Below the pieces are notes generated by a model, which saw only the letters and a program-made list of their open reading frames with translations, was not told the DNA's origin and did no database searches. A DNA stretch of 64,000 bases from Flexithrix dorotheae DSM 6795 (GTDB taxonomy: Bacteria; Bacteroidota; Bacteroidia; Cytophagales; Flammeovirgaceae): the NCBI RefSeq assembly GCF_000379765.1, contig NZ_KB903434.1:186001-250000 (forward strand). The letters run 5' to 3'. Below are positions 61,931 to 64,000 of this stretch, piece by piece (the first letter of the stretch is position 1; every line of letters begins with the position of its first letter). Position numbers and translations under genes: made by a program.

Positions 61931-63199
61931 ATGAATAACTTCTACAACCAAATCAATTTTTTTATAGGTATTTTGTTCCTTGCCTCTTGTGGAGGAGGTG
62001 CCATTAAAGAAGAAAAAAGTTTTATAAAAGCTGGTCCTGAATCAAGAAAGGAAATTCAAAATGCACTTATCCAGGCCCAGCCAGGTGATACCCTGTTTTT
62101 TGATGAAGGAGTTTTTGAAATGGATTTAGGCATTTCCATCCTGGATAAGGAAAATATTGCCCTAGTTGGTAAGGGCCATGAGAAAACAATATTTTCTTTT
62201 GCGGAACAGAAAAAAGGCGCTTCAGGAGCGGAAGGAATTCTGGCTAAAAATATGAAAAATGTAACTTTCATGGACCTGGCAGTGGTAGAAACCACAGGGG
62301 ATGCCATTAAAGTACAGGATTCTGATGGGGTAATTTTTATGAATGTAAGAACAGAATGGGCTGGGGCAAAACCAGAAAATGGTGCGTATGGACTATATCC
62401 GGTCACTTGTTCCAATGTGTTGATAGATGGTTGCATTGCGAAAGGAGCTTCTGATGCAGGGATTTATGTGGGGCAATCGAAAAATGTAATTGTAAGGAAT
62501 TGCTATGCCGAAAGAAATGTGGCTGGAATCGAAATAGAAAATACCACCAATTCTGATGTTTACAATAATGAAGCAACCGGAAACACCGGGGGAATCCTCA
62601 TGTTTAATTTACCTGATTTACCTGTAAAAGGAGGTGGGCATACCAGGGTTTATAATAATAAAGTATATAAAAATAACCTGGGGAACTTTGCGCCTGAGGG
62701 CAATATGGTAGCTACTATCCCTGCCGGAACAGGCATGTTTGTACTGGCCTCCAGGAACATTGAGATATTTGACAATGAAATTTTGGATAATGCCACTGGA
62801 GGAATTGGTATCATTAGTTATTTTTTCACTCAAATTCCAGTTAAAGATTCTTTATTTAATCCTTTCCCAACTGCTATTTATATTCACAATAATAAGTTTA
62901 GCCAGGATCTATCCGTTGAGCCGGATATGACGAAAGATATTGGCCCAATGGTGAAACAGTTTGAAGCCCAATTAGGGAGACGCCCGGATATAATGCATGA
63001 TGGTGTAATCCATCCGGAAATGGGCAAAACAGTTCAGGAAATGCCAGCGGAATCCCGTTTTTGTATAAAGGACAATGGGGAAGTGGTAATTGTAAACCTA
63101 CAGGACCCTACCACTCCACCTGAGGCTTATAATTGTGAATTGGCTCCACTTGAAGAAGCCAACGTACAAGTCGCAGGAAAAGAAATTGCCAGCCTTTGA
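61931..63199 (+). CDS. Parallel beta-helix repeat lipoprotein
   Basis: The 422-residue protein has a lipoprotein signal ending LFLASC. The body (about 40-330) is a right-handed parallel beta-helix of the NosD/pectin-lyase-like type. It shows repeats such as ENIALVGKG, KNVTFMDLAV, SNVLIDGCIAKGASDAGIYVGQSKNVIVRNC and RNIEIFDNEIL. Members of this group (TIGR03805-like, as I recall) are normally encoded beside the cytochrome-like family that follows here. It is 35 bp upstream of that gene. The function of the pair is unknown. Confidence 0.88.
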   Translation: MNNFYNQINFFIGILFLASCGGGAIKEEKSFIKAGPESRKEIQNALIQAQPGDTLFFDEGVFEMDLGISILDKENIALVGKGHEKTIFSFAEQKKGASGAEGILAKNMKNVTFMDLAVVETTGDAIKVQDSDGVIFMNVRTEWAGAKPENGAYGLYPVTCSNVLIDGCIAKGASDAGIYVGQSKNVIVRNCYAERNVAGIEIENTTNSDVYNNEATGNTGGILMFNLPDLPVKGGGHTRVYNNKVYKNNLGNFAPEGNMVATIPAGTGMFVLASRNIEIFDNEILDNATGGIGIISYFFTQIPVKDSLFNPFPTAIYIHNNKFSQDLSVEPDMTKDIGPMVKQFEAQLGRRPDIMHDGVIHPEMGKTVQEMPAESRFCIKDNGEVVIVNLQDPTTPPEAYNCELAPLEEANVQVAGKEIASL

Positions 63200-63234
63200 A
63201 TACCTTTGTAGAAAATGAAGAAAACTTTTCTAAA

Positions 63235-64000
63235 ATGGTGAAAGCAGGAATAAAAATAATCACAGCAGGATCGTTCATCTTCCTGCTTGTGTTTCAGGGG
63301 TGTTTTCAAAACCAGTCAGTGAGTTTTCCTGAAGGGAAAGCCTATCAAAAGTTATCCGAATATCATTTGTTTAAGGGAACTCTGGCAAATCTCACTCCGA
63401 ATGAAAAGGTATTACCCTATGACCTTAATTCCCCTCTTTTCACTGATTATGCTTTTAAGAAAAGGTTTGTTTACATGCCCGATGGCAGCAGTGCCAACTA
63501 CGTGGAATCAGAGGCTTTTGAATTTCCAAAAGGAGCTATTTTAGTTAAAAACTTCTATTACCCAGCTGATTTTAGGAAGCCTGAGGAAAATATCCGGTTA
63601 CTGGAGACAAGATTATTAATCAACCGGGGAGAAAAATGGGAAGCGCTGACTTATTTATGGAATGATGAACAAAGTGAAGCCGAACTTGATTTAGCCGGGG
63701 GAATCACTGAAGTCAGCTGGACACATTATGATGGCTCATTGAAATCCACAGAATATATCATTCCCAATGCCAACCAATGCAAAGGCTGTCATTCGTATAA
63801 AGATAAATTTACTCCCATTGGTCCTAAGGCCCGGCATTTAAACAAGGATTTTACTTATAAATCCGGCACAACAAACCAATTAGTGAATTGGCAGGAATTA
63901 GGGTTCTTAAAAAACCTACCCGAAAATCAACAGGAAATTCCTGTATTGGCCAGTTATGAAGACAAATCTTTGGATTTAAATGACAGAGCCAGAGCCTGGC
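63235..64000 (+). CDS. c-type cytochrome-containing protein of the SO_2930/HNE_0200 type (5' part)
   Basis: The gene runs off the window; 255 residues are visible with no stop. It starts MVKAGIKIITAGSFIFLLVFQGC, a lipoprotein signal. Next comes a domain with LSEYHLF, YDLNSPLFTDYAFKKRFVYMP and FPKGAILVKNFYYPAD, then the heme-binding CKGCH at residues 182-186 (NQCKGCHSYK). The phrase LNSPLFTDYA is typical of the TIGR03806-type family that pairs with beta-helix lipoproteins. It probably acts in the periplasm in electron transfer. The rest, possibly with a second CxxCH, lies outside the window. Confidence 0.85.
   Translation, partial: MVKAGIKIITAGSFIFLLVFQGCFQNQSVSFPEGKAYQKLSEYHLFKGTLANLTPNEKVLPYDLNSPLFTDYAFKKRFVYMPDGSSANYVESEAFEFPKGAILVKNFYYPADFRKPEENIRLLETRLLINRGEKWEALTYLWNDEQSEAELDLAGGITEVSWTHYDGSLKSTEYIIPNANQCKGCHSYKDKFTPIGPKARHLNKDFTYKSGTTNQLVNWQELGFLKNLPENQQEIPVLASYEDKSLDLNDRARAW

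Noticed and set aside
1-64000. tRNA, rRNA, CRISPR, transposon and prophage genes
   Set aside because: Intergenic regions were scanned for tRNA T-loop patterns, regularly spaced repeats and transposase or phage motifs; none was convincing. A dedicated search tool could still reveal weak cases.

Overview
The window is a 64 kb stretch of a low-GC (roughly 35-40 %, judged by eye) chromosome from the phylum Bacteroidota, most likely a marine-type member of the Cytophagales (Marivirga/Cyclobacteriaceae-like). The evidence is the family content (DUF4249 lipoproteins, FecR plus TonB-dependent receptor with STN domain, DUF6702, DUF6150, DUF4136, DUF2452), promoters of the Bacteroidota type (TTG/TTTG about 19-20 bp upstream of TAnnTTTG) in front of many genes, the scarcity of Shine-Dalgarno sequences, and frequent lipoprotein signal peptides. 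No tRNA, rRNA, transposase, phage gene or CRISPR array was seen. A gene fragment enters at the left edge, and a cytochrome gene runs off the right edge.

Layout. 1-3.6 kb: Nudix hydrolase, HupE-like membrane protein, DUF6702, TPMT-type methyltransferase, and a coiled-coil membrane protein closed by a strong bidirectional terminator. 3.6-8.2 kb: class Ia ribonucleotide reductase (nrdA, nrdB) with an acyltransferase between them. 8.2-11.7 kb: core genes rplU-rpmA and dnaA. 11.9-15.7 kb: a secreted YwqK/MORN_2 repeat protein, a tiny membrane protein, an orphan DUF4249 lipoprotein and a secreted endonuclease I. 15.7-17.9 kb: tpiA-DUF6150-prmA operon. 18.3-23.6 kb: ApbE flavin transferase, ABC exporter with a PH-domain partner, and leucine dehydrogenase. 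23.6-28.8 kb: a probable locus for 8-amino-Kdo (Kdo8N), the amino form of the inner-core LPS sugar: kdsB, an unknown polytopic membrane protein, kdnA and kdnB. 28.9-31.5 kb: DUF2452, DUF4136 lipoprotein, rhodanese and a stand-alone HisI. 31.5-34.2 kb: two genes of unknown function, the larger with two receiver-like domains. 34.6-40.7 kb: a MarR regulator with a 30-bp perfect palindrome in its promoter, fused FadN-type beta-oxidation enzyme and thiolase, alpha/beta hydrolase, and a MiaE-type tRNA hydroxylase. 41-48 kb: CsgG-like protein and a cell-surface signalling set (ECF sigma factor, TonB receptor with STN domain, DUF4249 lipoprotein, FecR anti-sigma). 48-52.6 kb: EEP-family hydrolase, EVE protein, hpt, AlbA_2 protein and a secreted AbgB-like amidohydrolase. 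53-59.4 kb: a two-AAA CbxX-type ATPase facing a three-gene set (periplasmic binding protein, DUF350 membrane protein, Tat-exported FAD oxidoreductase). 59.5-64 kb: lipoamide dehydrogenase, a small Cys-rich lipoprotein, and a parallel beta-helix lipoprotein paired with a c-type cytochrome.

Most interesting non-coding signals: a dispersed approximately 35-40 bp intergenic repeat (four copies, core AGTACCrGTrCT followed by TTGA), a run of five successive hairpins between leucine dehydrogenase and kdsB, two possible small-RNA units, and the MarR palindrome. Most interesting protein systems: the receiver-like gene pair at 31.5-34.2 kb, the AAA/DUF350/FAD-oxidoreductase neighbourhood, and the Kdo8N locus with an unassigned membrane protein. 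All family calls come from recognising motifs by eye; no database search was run.
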